A stretch of 64,000 nucleotides of DNA from Crossiella cryophila (GTDB taxonomy: Bacteria > Actinomycetota > Actinomycetes > Mycobacteriales > Pseudonocardiaceae), in contig NZ_JACHMH010000001.1 in NCBI RefSeq assembly GCF_014204915.1, forward strand, positions 8,953,501 through 9,017,500, written 5' to 3'. The notes below the pieces were generated by a model. That model saw only the letters and a program-made list of their open reading frames with translations. It was not told where the DNA came from and made no database searches. How positions within the stretch are numbered: position 1 is the stretch's first letter; each line of letters starts with the position of its first letter. Shown one piece after another: positions 1 to 7,607 of this stretch. Position numbers and translations under genes: made by a program.

Positions 1-54
1 TGGACCGTCTAGTCAAATACAACTTCTTGACCTCCCCCGGCGCACAATGGGCCG

Positions 55-1158
55 ATGCGCGAACTGATCGCCCCCCTGCTCGCCTGGTACCGCGAGGGGC
101 AGCCGTTCGCCCTGGCCACGGTGGTGCGCACGTGGCGGTCCGCACCCCGGCAGCCCGGGGCGGTGATGGCGGTGAGCGCGGCGGGCGAGGCGCTGGGCAG
201 CGTGTCCGGCGGCTGCGTGGAGGGCGCGGTGTACGAGCTGGCCCAGGAGGTCCTGCGCACCGGCGTGCCCGAACTGGCCAGCTTCGGCGTCAGCGACGAC
301 GACGCCTTCGCCGTCGGCCTGACCTGCGGCGGCACCCTGCAGGTCTTCGTCCAGCCGGTAACGCCGCAGACCTACCCGGAGTTCCCGGCCCTGGCCGAGT
401 CCATCCAGTCGAGCACCCCGGTGGCCATCGCCACCCTGCTCGACGGCGCCAACACCCCCGGCAGGCACCTGCGCATCACCCCGGAGGACACCGCGGGCGC
501 CCTGGGCTCACCCCGCCTGAACGAGGCCGTCCGCGACCACGCCCGCGGCATGCTCGCCCTGGGCAGCACCGGTTTCCTGCACATCGGCGCCGACGGCGAA
601 CAACGCGGCGACGACCTGTCCATCTTCGTGGAGTCCTTCGCCCCACCACCCCGGATGCTGGTCTTCGGCGCCATCGACTTCGCCGGCGCGGTGGCCCGCA
701 TCGGCAAATTCCTCGGCTACCACGTCACCGTCTGCGACGCCCGCCCCGTTTTCGCCACCGCCAAACGCTTTCCCGAGGCCGACGAACTCGTGGTGATGTG
801 GCCGCACAAGTACCTCGCGGAAACCACGATCGACGAACGCACCGCCATCTGCGTCCTCACCCACGACCCGAAATTCGACGTCCCCCTGCTCGAACTCGCC
901 CTGCGCACCAACGCCGCCTACATCGGCGCGATGGGCAGCCGCCGCACCCACGAGGACCGGCTGAACCGGTTGCGGGAACTGGGTTTGACCGAGCCGGAGC
1001 TGTCCCGCCTGTCCTCCCCGATCGGGCTGGATCTGGGGGCCCGCACACCGGAGGAGACCGCGGTGTCGATCGCGGCCGAGATCATCTCGTTGACCTGGGG
1101 CGGATCGGGCCGCCGTCTCGCCGAGACGGACAACCCGATCCACCGGCCACAGCCCTAA
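55..1158 (+). CDS. XdhC/CoxI family protein
   Basis: A 367-residue protein of the XdhC/CoxI family, which helps insert or sulfurate the molybdenum cofactor of xanthine dehydrogenase-type and CO dehydrogenase-type enzymes in the cytoplasm. The N-terminal XdhC_CoxI domain (about residues 8-75) carries the typical Gly-rich stretch ending in GSVSGGCVEGAVYE. A Rossmann-like XdhC_C domain follows (about 195-330) with the late motif YIGAMGSRRT. No molybdoenzyme gene is in the window, so the partner is elsewhere or left of the window. The ATG at 55 gives the family's normal N-terminus. The stop overlaps the convergent aldo-keto reductase stop by 4 bp. Confidence 0.88.
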   Translation: MRELIAPLLAWYREGQPFALATVVRTWRSAPRQPGAVMAVSAAGEALGSVSGGCVEGAVYELAQEVLRTGVPELASFGVSDDDAFAVGLTCGGTLQVFVQPVTPQTYPEFPALAESIQSSTPVAIATLLDGANTPGRHLRITPEDTAGALGSPRLNEAVRDHARGMLALGSTGFLHIGADGEQRGDDLSIFVESFAPPPRMLVFGAIDFAGAVARIGKFLGYHVTVCDARPVFATAKRFPEADELVVMWPHKYLAETTIDERTAICVLTHDPKFDVPLLELALRTNAAYIGAMGSRRTHEDRLNRLRELGLTEPELSRLSSPIGLDLGARTPEETAVSIAAEIISLTWGGSGRRLAETDNPIHRPQP

Positions 1159-2012
1159 TCGGCCAGTTTGGACAGTGCCGCGAACTGCTCGTCCGACAGC
1201 GTCACCCCGGCCCCGCCGAGGTTGTCCTCCAGGTGCGCCACCGACTTGGTGCCCGGGATGGGCAGTACCACCGGGGAGCGGCGCAGCAGCCAGGCCAGGG
1301 CGACCTGGGCCGGGGTGGCGTCGAGTTCCTTGGCGACCGCGGCGACCGGGCTGTCCGGCTTGGTCAGGTCGCCGGTGGCGATGGGGAACCAGGGGATGAA
1401 GGCGATGTTCTCCTGGGTGGCGTGGTCCAGGAGGGCCTCGCTGGCGCGGTCGGTGAGGTTGTAGCGGTTCTGCACGCTGACGATCGGGGTGATCTTCCGT
1501 GCCTCTTCCAGCTCGGCCACGCTGACCTCGGACAGGCCGATGTGCTTGACCTTGCCCGCTTCGCGCAGTTCCACGAAGGCGCCGAGCTGGTCGGCCAGTG
1601 GCACGGCCGGGTCGATGCGGTGCAGCTGGATCAGGTCGATGTGGTCAAGGCGCAGGTGGCGCAGGCTGAGTTCGACCTGCTGGGTCAGGTACTCCGGGCG
1701 GCCGGTGATGGTCCACTGGCCGGGACCTTGCCGGGTGAAGCCCGCCTTGGTGGCGATGACCAGGTCGTCGCGATACGGGTGCAGGGCTTCGGCGATCAGG
1801 AGTTCGCTGACCAGGGGGCCGTAGGAGTCGGCGGTGTCGATGAAGGTGACGCCCAGCTCGACGGCGCGGCGGAGCACGGCGAGGGCGCCATCGCGGTCGG
1901 CCGGCCAGTCCCAGACGCCGGGACCGGTGATCTGCATGGCGCCGTAGCCGAGCCTGCCGACCGGGAGGTCGCCACCCAGCTCGAACCGGCCGCCGAGGAA
2001 GTTCTCTGTCAC
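1155..2012 (-). CDS. aldo/keto reductase
   Basis: A 285-residue NADPH-dependent aldo/keto reductase that would reduce aldehydes or ketones in the cytosol. The catalytic tetrad is visible: Asp and Tyr in FIDTADSYGP, Lys in LVIATKAGF and His in LIQLHRIDP. The C-terminal cofactor-binding motif PIPGTKSVAHLEDN is intact. It starts at GTG 2012, 16 bp behind the SDR stop, so it is the last gene of a minus-strand tetR-SDR-AKR unit. Control by the TetR protein through the operator at 2877-2900 is inferred. The substrate is unknown. Confidence 0.9.
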   Translation of the reverse strand: MTENFLGGRFELGGDLPVGRLGYGAMQITGPGVWDWPADRDGALAVLRRAVELGVTFIDTADSYGPLVSELLIAEALHPYRDDLVIATKAGFTRQGPGQWTITGRPEYLTQQVELSLRHLRLDHIDLIQLHRIDPAVPLADQLGAFVELREAGKVKHIGLSEVSVAELEEARKITPIVSVQNRYNLTDRASEALLDHATQENIAFIPWFPIATGDLTKPDSPVAAVAKELDATPAQVALAWLLRRSPVVLPIPGTKSVAHLEDNLGGAGVTLSDEQFAALSKLAD

Positions 2013-2028
2013 TGCTGAGATCCCTGCT

Positions 2029-2862
2029 TCAGTTGGAGTCGTATCCGGTGGACATTGCCAACGAACGCCAGCGGGTCAGTTCCTGTTCCACGTTCGCCAG
2101 TTTTCCCACCACCCGGGCCACGCAGTCCGCCCCCAGCGGCAGCCGCGCGGGGGCTTCCGGGTGCAGGGCGACCCGCAGGATCGCGGCGGCGGCCTTGGCC
2201 GGGTCGCCGGGCTGGGCGTGGTTGGACTCGGTGGCCCAGCCGCGCACCTGACCGGCCGATCCGGCGTAGTCGGGGATGGTGGCGGCCGCGGTGTGCAGCG
2301 AGCTGGCGTCCAGGAAGTCGGTGCGGAAGACGCCGGGTTCGACCACGGTGACCTGGATACCGAGCGGGGCGAGTTCGGCGCGCAGGCCCTCGGTGATGCC
2401 CTCGACGGCGAACTTGGTGGAGCCGTACACGCCCCAGCCCGCGCCGGTGGTGAAGCCGCCGACCGAGCCGATGTTGAGCACGTGCCCGCTGCGTTGCCGC
2501 CGCAGTACCGGCAGCACCGCGCGGGTGACGGTGAGCAGGCCGAACACGTTGGTCTCGTACACCGCGCGCACCTCGGCGTCGGTGCTCTCCTCGACCGCGC
2601 CGAGCAGGCCGCGGCCGGCGTTGTTGACCAGCACGTCGATGCCGCCGAAGCGTTCGACGGCCGCGGTCACCGCCGCCTCCGCCTGCCCCGCTTCGGTCAC
2701 GTCCAGGGGCTGGACCAGCAGTTTCTCGCTCGGGCCGAGGGTGTTGGCGAGGGCGGCGGGGTTGCGCGCGGTGGCCACGACCGCGTCGCCGCGGTCCAGG
2801 GCCTGCCGGGCGATCTCGAAGCCGAACCCGCGGGCGGCACCGGTGATGAACCAGGTGGCCAA
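2029..2862 (-). CDS. SDR family oxidoreductase
   Basis: A 277-residue classical short-chain dehydrogenase/reductase. Near the N-terminus is the cofactor motif TGAARGFGFE, followed by NNAGRG and the catalytic YGSTK pair (about residues 147-151). The preferred start is TTG 2862 (MATWFITG), five bases after a GGGAGG ribosome-binding site at about 2868-2873; a frame that begins further upstream would run through the operator. The gene sits between tetR and the aldo-keto reductase, the arrangement of many TetR-controlled detoxification pairs. The substrate cannot be read from sequence. Confidence 0.9.
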   Translation of the reverse strand: MATWFITGAARGFGFEIARQALDRGDAVVATARNPAALANTLGPSEKLLVQPLDVTEAGQAEAAVTAAVERFGGIDVLVNNAGRGLLGAVEESTDAEVRAVYETNVFGLLTVTRAVLPVLRRQRSGHVLNIGSVGGFTTGAGWGVYGSTKFAVEGITEGLRAELAPLGIQVTVVEPGVFRTDFLDASSLHTAAATIPDYAGSAGQVRGWATESNHAQPGDPAKAAAAILRVALHPEAPARLPLGADCVARVVGKLANVEQELTRWRSLAMSTGYDSN

Positions 2863-2876
2863 GGCGACCTCCCAAA

Positions 2877-2900
2877 AGTGAACTGAACGTCTAGTTCACT
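2877..2900. promoter_or_regulatory. palindromic operator, probably for the adjacent TetR
   Basis: Two perfect 8-bp arms, AGTGAACT and AGTTCACT, are separated by 8 bp. The site begins 14 bp upstream of the SDR start and overlaps the last codon of tetR. Its position suggests repression of the SDR-AKR pair from an internal promoter by the TetR protein encoded just upstream. TetR binding is inferred. Confidence 0.7.
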
Positions 2901-3492
2901 ATACGCCGGTGGCGAGCCCTCGCAAGGCGGCCTCGGTCACGGCGTCGGCGAAGTCGGGGCCGAAGGTGTCGTGGCCGGTCATCAGCCGGAAGATGGCCGG
3001 GCCGAAGAGCAGGTCGATGGCCACCTCGACGTCCACGTCGGCACGCAGTTCGCCCCGGTCCACGCCGCGGGCCCATACCGTGCGCACGCCTTCGCGGCGG
3101 CCGAGCAGGAAGCGTTCGACGAACATCCGCTTGCCGGTCTCGTCGCCGTGCACGCCCGCGATCAAGCCGGCGAAGGTCTGCCCGTCGGCGGAGCTGTAGA
3201 AGGCGAACACCGAGTGCACGAGTTCGCGCAGGTCGGCGTGGGCGGAGCCGGTGTCGGGCAGTGGCACCTGGGTGGCCATGTGCTCGGCGAAGGCGTCGAT
3301 GGCCACCGCGGTCTTGTTGGGCCAGTGCTTGTAGATGGTCGCCTTGCTCACCCCGGAGCGGGCGGCGATGGCGTCCACGGTCAGCTCGGGCCCCGGTTCG
3401 CGCATCAGTTCGGTGGCGGCCTTGAGCACCGCCGCCCTGGCCCGCTGACTGCGCGGGCGCAGGGCGGCGGGTCCGGTTTTCTGCTCGGTCAC
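2899..3492 (-). CDS. TetR/AcrR family transcriptional regulator
   Basis: A 197-residue one-domain repressor. The N-terminal helix-turn-helix (about residues 20-60) reads TVDAIAARSGVSKATIYKHWPNK, shown here only as the family hallmark ending in YKHW. The C-terminal half resembles the TetR_C ligand domain with the late stretch FGPAIFRLMTGH. GTG 3492 is chosen because the open frame upstream is antisense to the mannosidase; this GTG overlaps the GH92 TGA by 4 bp (GTGA), so translational coupling with GH92 is likely. It should control the downstream SDR and AKR through the palindrome at 2877-2900. Confidence 0.88.
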   Translation of the reverse strand: MTEQKTGPAALRPRSQRARAAVLKAATELMREPGPELTVDAIAARSGVSKATIYKHWPNKTAVAIDAFAEHMATQVPLPDTGSAHADLRELVHSVFAFYSSADGQTFAGLIAGVHGDETGKRMFVERFLLGRREGVRTVWARGVDRGELRADVDVEVAIDLLFGPAIFRLMTGHDTFGPDFADAVTEAALRGLATGV

Positions 3493-5858
3493 GGTGCTGT
3501 GGGTACCACAGCCTGGTTCGGGACGCCGCTCAACTGGGCTTTCAGCCGCGTGGGCAGGGCGCTGACCTTCCAGTCCCGGTGCGCGCGTCCGTCCACGGTG
3601 ACCGAGTGGAGGTACTTGCCGCTGCCGCTGGTGTCGATCAGCGTCGGCCCTCGGCCGTCCGGGGTGATCAGGGTGCGCGGGAACAGCGGGGTGGCCAGCA
3701 GGAGTTCGGCGCTGCCCGGGGTGCGCGGGAACAGGCCGAGCGCGCCGAAGACGTACCAGGCGGACATGGTGCCGAGGTCGTCGTTGCCGGGCAGCCCGCC
3801 GGGTCCGGTGCGGTACACGGTGTCCACGAGTCGCCGCACGGTTTCCTGGGTTTTCCAGGGCTGACCCAGTTCGTTGTACAGCCAGGGCGCGTGGATGCCG
3901 GGTTCGTTGGTGGGGTCGTAGCGCAGTGGCCCGCCGCCGGGCTGGAAGAACTCGTCGAGTCGCCGCAGCGCGATGTCCTTGCCTCCCATGGCTTCGGCGA
4001 GACCGCTGACGTCCTGCGGCACCATCCACACGTAGGTGGCGGCACTGCCCTGGGCGAACCCGAGCTGGCTGGCCGGGTCGAAGGGGGTGAGCCAGGACCC
4101 GTCGAGCTTGCGGCCCTGGATGTACCCGGTGGCGGGGTTGAACACGTTGCGCCAGTAGGTGCCGCGCTGCCGGAGTTCGGCGGATTCCTTGTCCCGCCCC
4201 AGTTGTGCCGCCCACCGGCTGAGCGCGTCGTCGGCGACCGAGGCTTCCAGGGTTTCCGCCGCGCCGCCCCAGCAGTGGCAGACGTCGTGCGCGCTGTACC
4301 GGGATTGGACGTATTGCGCGAGATTCGGCCGTTGGCCAACGCACTGGCCGGGGCAACCCGCGTCCAGCAGGCCCTCGGGCCGGGGCACGGTGGCCTGCCG
4401 GTAGAGCGAGTCGAACGCGCCCGCGGCGTCGAATCCGCGTACACCCATGGCGTGGAAGGTGGCCAGGGTGGCGGCGGAGGGGTCACCGGTCATCACGTGA
4501 GTGGCGCCGTTGACGTGCACCCACCGGTCCCAGACGCCGTCGTTCTGGCGGGCGTAGTTGTACAGCGACTGCGCGAAGTTCCCGGCCACCCGGGGTTGCA
4601 GCAACGCCAGCAACTGGATCTGCGCCCGGTACTGGTCCCACCCGGAGAAGTTCCCGTACTGCGCGTCCTGTCCCGCGGCCAGCCGGTGCACCCGCCGGTC
4701 CATGCCGAGGTAGCGACCGTCCACATCGGACACCAGGTTGGGTTGCTGCAAGGCGTGGTAGAGCGCGGTGTAGAACACGGTCCGCTGATCGGCGCTGCCG
4801 CCCGCGATCCGGATCCGCCCGAGTTCCCGGTCCCAGGCCCGGAACCCGTCCCGCGCCACACTGTCCACAGTGTCCGAACCGCGGATCTCCCGCCGCAGAT
4901 TCCCTTCCGCACCAGGCAGATCCACGTAGGAGATGCCGATCCGCATCCGCACCGAACTCCCCGGCGCGAAGCTCAGGTACCCACCGGAACCGCGTCCGGC
5001 CCGGTCCGCCCCGGTCGCGTAACCCTCGCCGCCGCTGATCTCGGTCCCACCGGGCGTGAGCGTGCCGTCCCGCCACACTCCGGTGCCCAGCACCGGCTGG
5101 TCGAACTCAGCGGTGAAGTGCAGGCGGTAGTAGCTCTTGCGGTTGTTGACCCCGCCGTTGGCCCGGCGCCCGCAGAATGCGCCGGTGAGCACGGATCCGG
5201 TGACCCGCCGCCCGGCCTGGTCCAGGTGGATGGTGGCGTCCTCGCTGCCGTTGAGCGAGTTGGAGGTGCGGAAGAGCAGGTTCGCCGGCTTGTCCGCGGG
5301 GAAGGTGAACTCGGCGATCCCGGCCCGATCGGCGACAGCCAGGTCGGCGCGCGCACCGGAAGCCAGCCCGACCGAGTACCGCCCCGGCCGGGCCAGCTCG
5401 TCGGCGTGCGAGAAATCGCTGGCGTAGAAGGAATCCTTGACATCGGCACTCGGCGAGCCGACCATCGCCCCCGCGTGCGGGAAGATCGGCACATCCCCCG
5501 CCGCCCCCGGATTGCACCCGGCCCCGTTGACATGCGTCAGCGAGAACCCCCGCACCCGGGTCACGTCGTAGGAATACCCATTGGCCGCCCCGGTCCCGGT
5601 CTGATCACCCCGAGTGCTGGTCGGACTCCACGCGATCATCCCGAACGGCCGCTGCGCCCCCGGAAAAGTGTTCCCATCCCGAGCCGACCCGATCAACGGA
5701 TCAACAAACCCAGCGGGCTCCCCAACCCACCCCTCGCGAGCCTCCCCAACCCCACCCGCGACCAAAACCCCAACCAGCCCAACCACAACCCCACGCCACC
5801 ACACCACCCCGCGACCCTCCCACACCCCCAACCCCACCCCCCTCCCCCTGTCCACCAT
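3489..5858 (-). CDS. GH92 family alpha-mannosidase, secreted
   Basis: A 789-residue glycoside hydrolase of family 92, Ca-dependent exo-alpha-mannosidases that trim mannose from glycans such as fungal mannan. After a hydrophobic signal segment (about residues 20-45) comes FVDPLIGSARDGNTFPGAQRP, quoted in part: the hallmark is DPLIG...GNTFPGA. Later motifs include NEPGIHAPWLYN and GNDDLGTMSAWY near the catalytic centre. I place the start at ATG 5858 because it precedes the signal peptide; the frame remains open through repeat DNA upstream. The stop overlaps the tetR start by 4 bp. The gene order is GH92, tetR, SDR, AKR. Confidence 0.9.
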   Translation of the reverse strand: MVDRGRGVGLGVWEGRGVVWWRGVVVGLVGVLVAGGVGEAREGWVGEPAGFVDPLIGSARDGNTFPGAQRPFGMIAWSPTSTRGDQTGTGAANGYSYDVTRVRGFSLTHVNGAGCNPGAAGDVPIFPHAGAMVGSPSADVKDSFYASDFSHADELARPGRYSVGLASGARADLAVADRAGIAEFTFPADKPANLLFRTSNSLNGSEDATIHLDQAGRRVTGSVLTGAFCGRRANGGVNNRKSYYRLHFTAEFDQPVLGTGVWRDGTLTPGGTEISGGEGYATGADRAGRGSGGYLSFAPGSSVRMRIGISYVDLPGAEGNLRREIRGSDTVDSVARDGFRAWDRELGRIRIAGGSADQRTVFYTALYHALQQPNLVSDVDGRYLGMDRRVHRLAAGQDAQYGNFSGWDQYRAQIQLLALLQPRVAGNFAQSLYNYARQNDGVWDRWVHVNGATHVMTGDPSAATLATFHAMGVRGFDAAGAFDSLYRQATVPRPEGLLDAGCPGQCVGQRPNLAQYVQSRYSAHDVCHCWGGAAETLEASVADDALSRWAAQLGRDKESAELRQRGTYWRNVFNPATGYIQGRKLDGSWLTPFDPASQLGFAQGSAATYVWMVPQDVSGLAEAMGGKDIALRRLDEFFQPGGGPLRYDPTNEPGIHAPWLYNELGQPWKTQETVRRLVDTVYRTGPGGLPGNDDLGTMSAWYVFGALGLFPRTPGSAELLLATPLFPRTLITPDGRGPTLIDTSGSGKYLHSVTVDGRAHRDWKVSALPTRLKAQLSGVPNQAVVPTAP

Positions 5859-5891
5859 CGGCCACCCCCACCCCACCCCACCCCACCCCGC

Positions 5892-6185
5892 GTGTTGGCC
5901 GTTCTCGTACGCCGGTTTGGCCGTTCTCGTACACCGCCCCGCCCAATCCCCACGCGTGTTGGCCGTTCTCGTACGCCGTGTTGGCCGTTCTCGTACGCCT
6001 CGTTGGCCGATCTCGTACCTCGCCGCGGCAACTCCGACGACCTCGGGATCCCCGCTCCCCACTCCCATCCCGGGCGCCCCGCGCCCCTTTCCCGAACCCA
6101 CCGCCCAGAACGGCCAACACGGCGTACAAGAACGGCCAACACGGCGTCCATAACGGCCAACACGGCGTACGAGTTCGGCCAACAC
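5892..6185. repeat. repeat cluster A: 22-bp units, 5 forward then 4 reverse
   Basis: Five forward units begin at 5892, 5914, 5956, 5978 and 6000; four reverse units begin near 6099, 6121, 6143 and 6164. The forward unit is the 12-base block GTGTTGGCCGTT, a variable triplet, and the tail GTACGCC. Units abut with no spacer, so the period is 22 bp, with one 21-bp copy at 6143. The forward and reverse arrays are separated by about 77 bp and could fold on each other. The cluster fills the gap between the divergently transcribed GH92 gene and the membrane protein gene. No gene is called in 5859-6281. Confidence 0.9.
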
Positions 6186-6281
6186 GCGGGGGGATTTGCT
6201 TGGGGGATCGGGGGTGTCGGTGGGCGGCGGTACGCTGGAAATCGGGGGGCCGAGGGCCGCGCTTGATCTTGCTGGGGAGCT

Positions 6282-6671
6282 GTGGTGGCGGAGGTTGGGG
6301 CGGGGCGCGGTGGTTCGGCGGGGCGGCGGGCGGCGGGGCTGGGGTGGGTTGTCGGGGTTGCGGTGAATCTGGGGTTGGGGGTGTTCGCGTTCTTCCCGCT
6401 GGTGTTCACCCGGTTGCTGGTGTCCGCGATCGCCTTCCGGCTGGGGGATTACTCCGGGTTCGAGGCTCGGGACGGGGTTGACCTGGTGGTGTTCATGGCC
6501 GGGTTGAGCTGGGTGGTGTTCCTGCCGGTGTGGTTCCTGCTCAACCGGCCGATCGTGCGGTGGACCGCCGTGCCGCCGCGGGCGTACTGGCTGGTCGCGG
6601 CAGCGCTGCCGCTGGTGTTGTTCCTGGCGGACATCGTGTTCGGACTCGGCCTGGTCCGAGTGGTGTTCTGA
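6282..6671 (+). CDS. small integral membrane protein, unknown function
   Basis: A 129-residue protein that I cannot assign to a family. It shows about three hydrophobic segments: roughly residues 20-50 (GWVVGVAVNLGLGVFAFF), 68-86 and 98-125. A short basic N-terminus precedes the first. The GTG at 6282 follows a GGGGAG ribosome-binding site; the next codon is also GTG and could serve. It lies directly after repeat cluster A and its stop is one base from the convergent stop of the Clp-N gene. Confidence 0.6.
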   Translation: MVAEVGAGRGGSAGRRAAGLGWVVGVAVNLGLGVFAFFPLVFTRLLVSAIAFRLGDYSGFEARDGVDLVVFMAGLSWVVFLPVWFLLNRPIVRWTAVPPRAYWLVAAALPLVLFLADIVFGLGLVRVVF

Positions 6672-6672
6672 C

Positions 6673-7413
6673 TCAGCCGCGGGTCCGCTTGATGATCTTC
6701 TCCAGCTCGGCCACGGTCCACGCCTCGGTGGCCTCGGCCGTGATGCCCAGGGTGAACAGGGCCTGGGCTCCTGGCGAGTCCTGTTCGTCCAGGATGCCGA
6801 GCAGGATGTGTTCGGTGCCGATGTAGTTGTGGCCAAGGCGCAGCGCGGCCCGGCCGGTCAGTTCGAGCACCTTGATCGCGGCGGGGGTGAACGGGACCTG
6901 TTCGGTCACCTCCTCGACCGGCTCCGGCAGCATCGCGGTAACCGCCGTGCGCACCTGGTCCGCGGTGGCGCCCTGAGCAAGCAGGGCCTTGGCCGCCAGG
7001 CCGTCCGGCTCGCTGAGCAGTCCGAGCACCAGGTGTTCGGGGGTGCCCTTGCCACTGCGCGCGGTGCGAGCTTCCTCCTGCGAGGCGACCACCACCTTGC
7101 GCGCCCGGTCGGTGAATCGGCTGAACATGCTCAGGTCCAAAGTCTCGCCGCCTTCCTTGGGCACGAACCGCTTCTGCGCGGCCTGTTTGGTCACGCCCAT
7201 GCTGCGGCCGATCTCGGTCCAGGACGCGCCGGTGCGGCGGGCCTGGTCCACGAAGTGGCCGATGAGGTGGTCGGCGAGTTCGCCGAGGCGCTCGCCGAGC
7301 ACCACCGCGTCCTCCAACTGGTGCAGGGCGTCGTGGTTGGGGTCCTGGTTCCGCACCAGGGACATCCCGCGCACCATGCTGATGAATTCGTCGAGTCGGG
7401 GTACGTTCTCCAT
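6673..7413 (-). CDS. Clp N-terminal repeat protein with HTH-like segment
   Basis: A 246-residue protein with an N-terminal region (about residues 10-75) containing a helix-turn-helix-like stretch WTEIGRSMGVTKQAAQKRF, then two Clp-N (ClpA/ClpC N-domain) repeats, about 85-150 and 160-240, with the signatures GTPEHLVLGLL and GTEHILLGIL. There is no AAA ATPase domain. Such stand-alone Clp-N proteins may act as adaptors for ClpCP or as regulators. ATG 7413 is chosen because it sits 7 bases after a good -10 box; the longer frame would run through the promoter and tRNA. Autoregulation through the twin palindromes upstream is inferred. Confidence 0.8.
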   Translation of the reverse strand: MENVPRLDEFISMVRGMSLVRNQDPNHDALHQLEDAVVLGERLGELADHLIGHFVDQARRTGASWTEIGRSMGVTKQAAQKRFVPKEGGETLDLSMFSRFTDRARKVVVASQEEARTARSGKGTPEHLVLGLLSEPDGLAAKALLAQGATADQVRTAVTAMLPEPVEEVTEQVPFTPAAIKVLELTGRAALRLGHNYIGTEHILLGILDEQDSPGAQALFTLGITAEATEAWTVAELEKIIKRTRG

Positions 7414-7416
7414 GCC

Positions 7417-7461
7417 GTCAACTCTAGGTTGACGATCCAGCGCCGTCAACCCTGGGTTGAC
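7417..7461 (-). promoter_or_regulatory. twin GTCAAC-N5-GTTGAC operators over a leaderless promoter
   Basis: Two inverted repeats of form GTCAAC-N5-GTTGAC lie at 7417-7433 and 7445-7461, centre to centre 28 bp. Read on the minus strand, the upstream one supplies a -35 TTGACG and the downstream one overlaps a -10 TAGAGT, separated by 17 bp. The start codon follows the -10 box by 7 bases, so the transcript would have little or no leader. A repressor bound at both sites would cover the whole promoter. Confidence 0.75.
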
Positions 7462-7497
7462 GATTGGGGGCTCTGTCAAGATGGACGGGTGGCTCAG

Positions 7498-7592
7498 GGA
7501 GGCGTATCCGGCCTGGTGACCGGCGCGGTCTTCAACACCGCTGAGCGGCAGCACCTGTCGCTGGCGGGTTCGATTCCCGTCCGCCTCCGCCA
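7498..7592 (+). tRNA. selC: tRNA-Sec (anticodon TCA)
   Basis: A 95-nt tRNA for selenocysteine. The acceptor arms GGAGGCG (7498-7504) and CGCCTCC (7582-7588) pair over 7 bp, followed by discriminator G and an encoded CCA. The anticodon stem GCGGT/ACCGC (7525-7529, 7537-7541) encloses a 7-nt loop with TCA at 7532-7534. The variable arm is long, with about 7 paired positions (about 7544-7559), as expected for tRNA-Sec, and the T stem-loop is at 7564-7580. An eighth acceptor pair, usual in bacteria, is a T-C mismatch in my reading. selA starts 15 bp downstream. Confidence 0.93.
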
Positions 7593-7607
7593 CCGAGGAC
7601 TCCCCCG

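Noticed and set aside
2899..4356. 485-residue TetR fusion
   Set aside because: The N-terminal part is antisense to GH92 and has no domain. GTG 3492 gives a normal TetR length and a GTGA overlap.
5614..6409. Long open frames over repeat cluster A reading LAVLVRR or ENGQH-type peptide repeats
   Set aside because: The frames exist because the 22-bp unit lacks stops in most frames. They have no ribosome-binding site, no domain and the same peptides appear at all four repeat loci on either strand.
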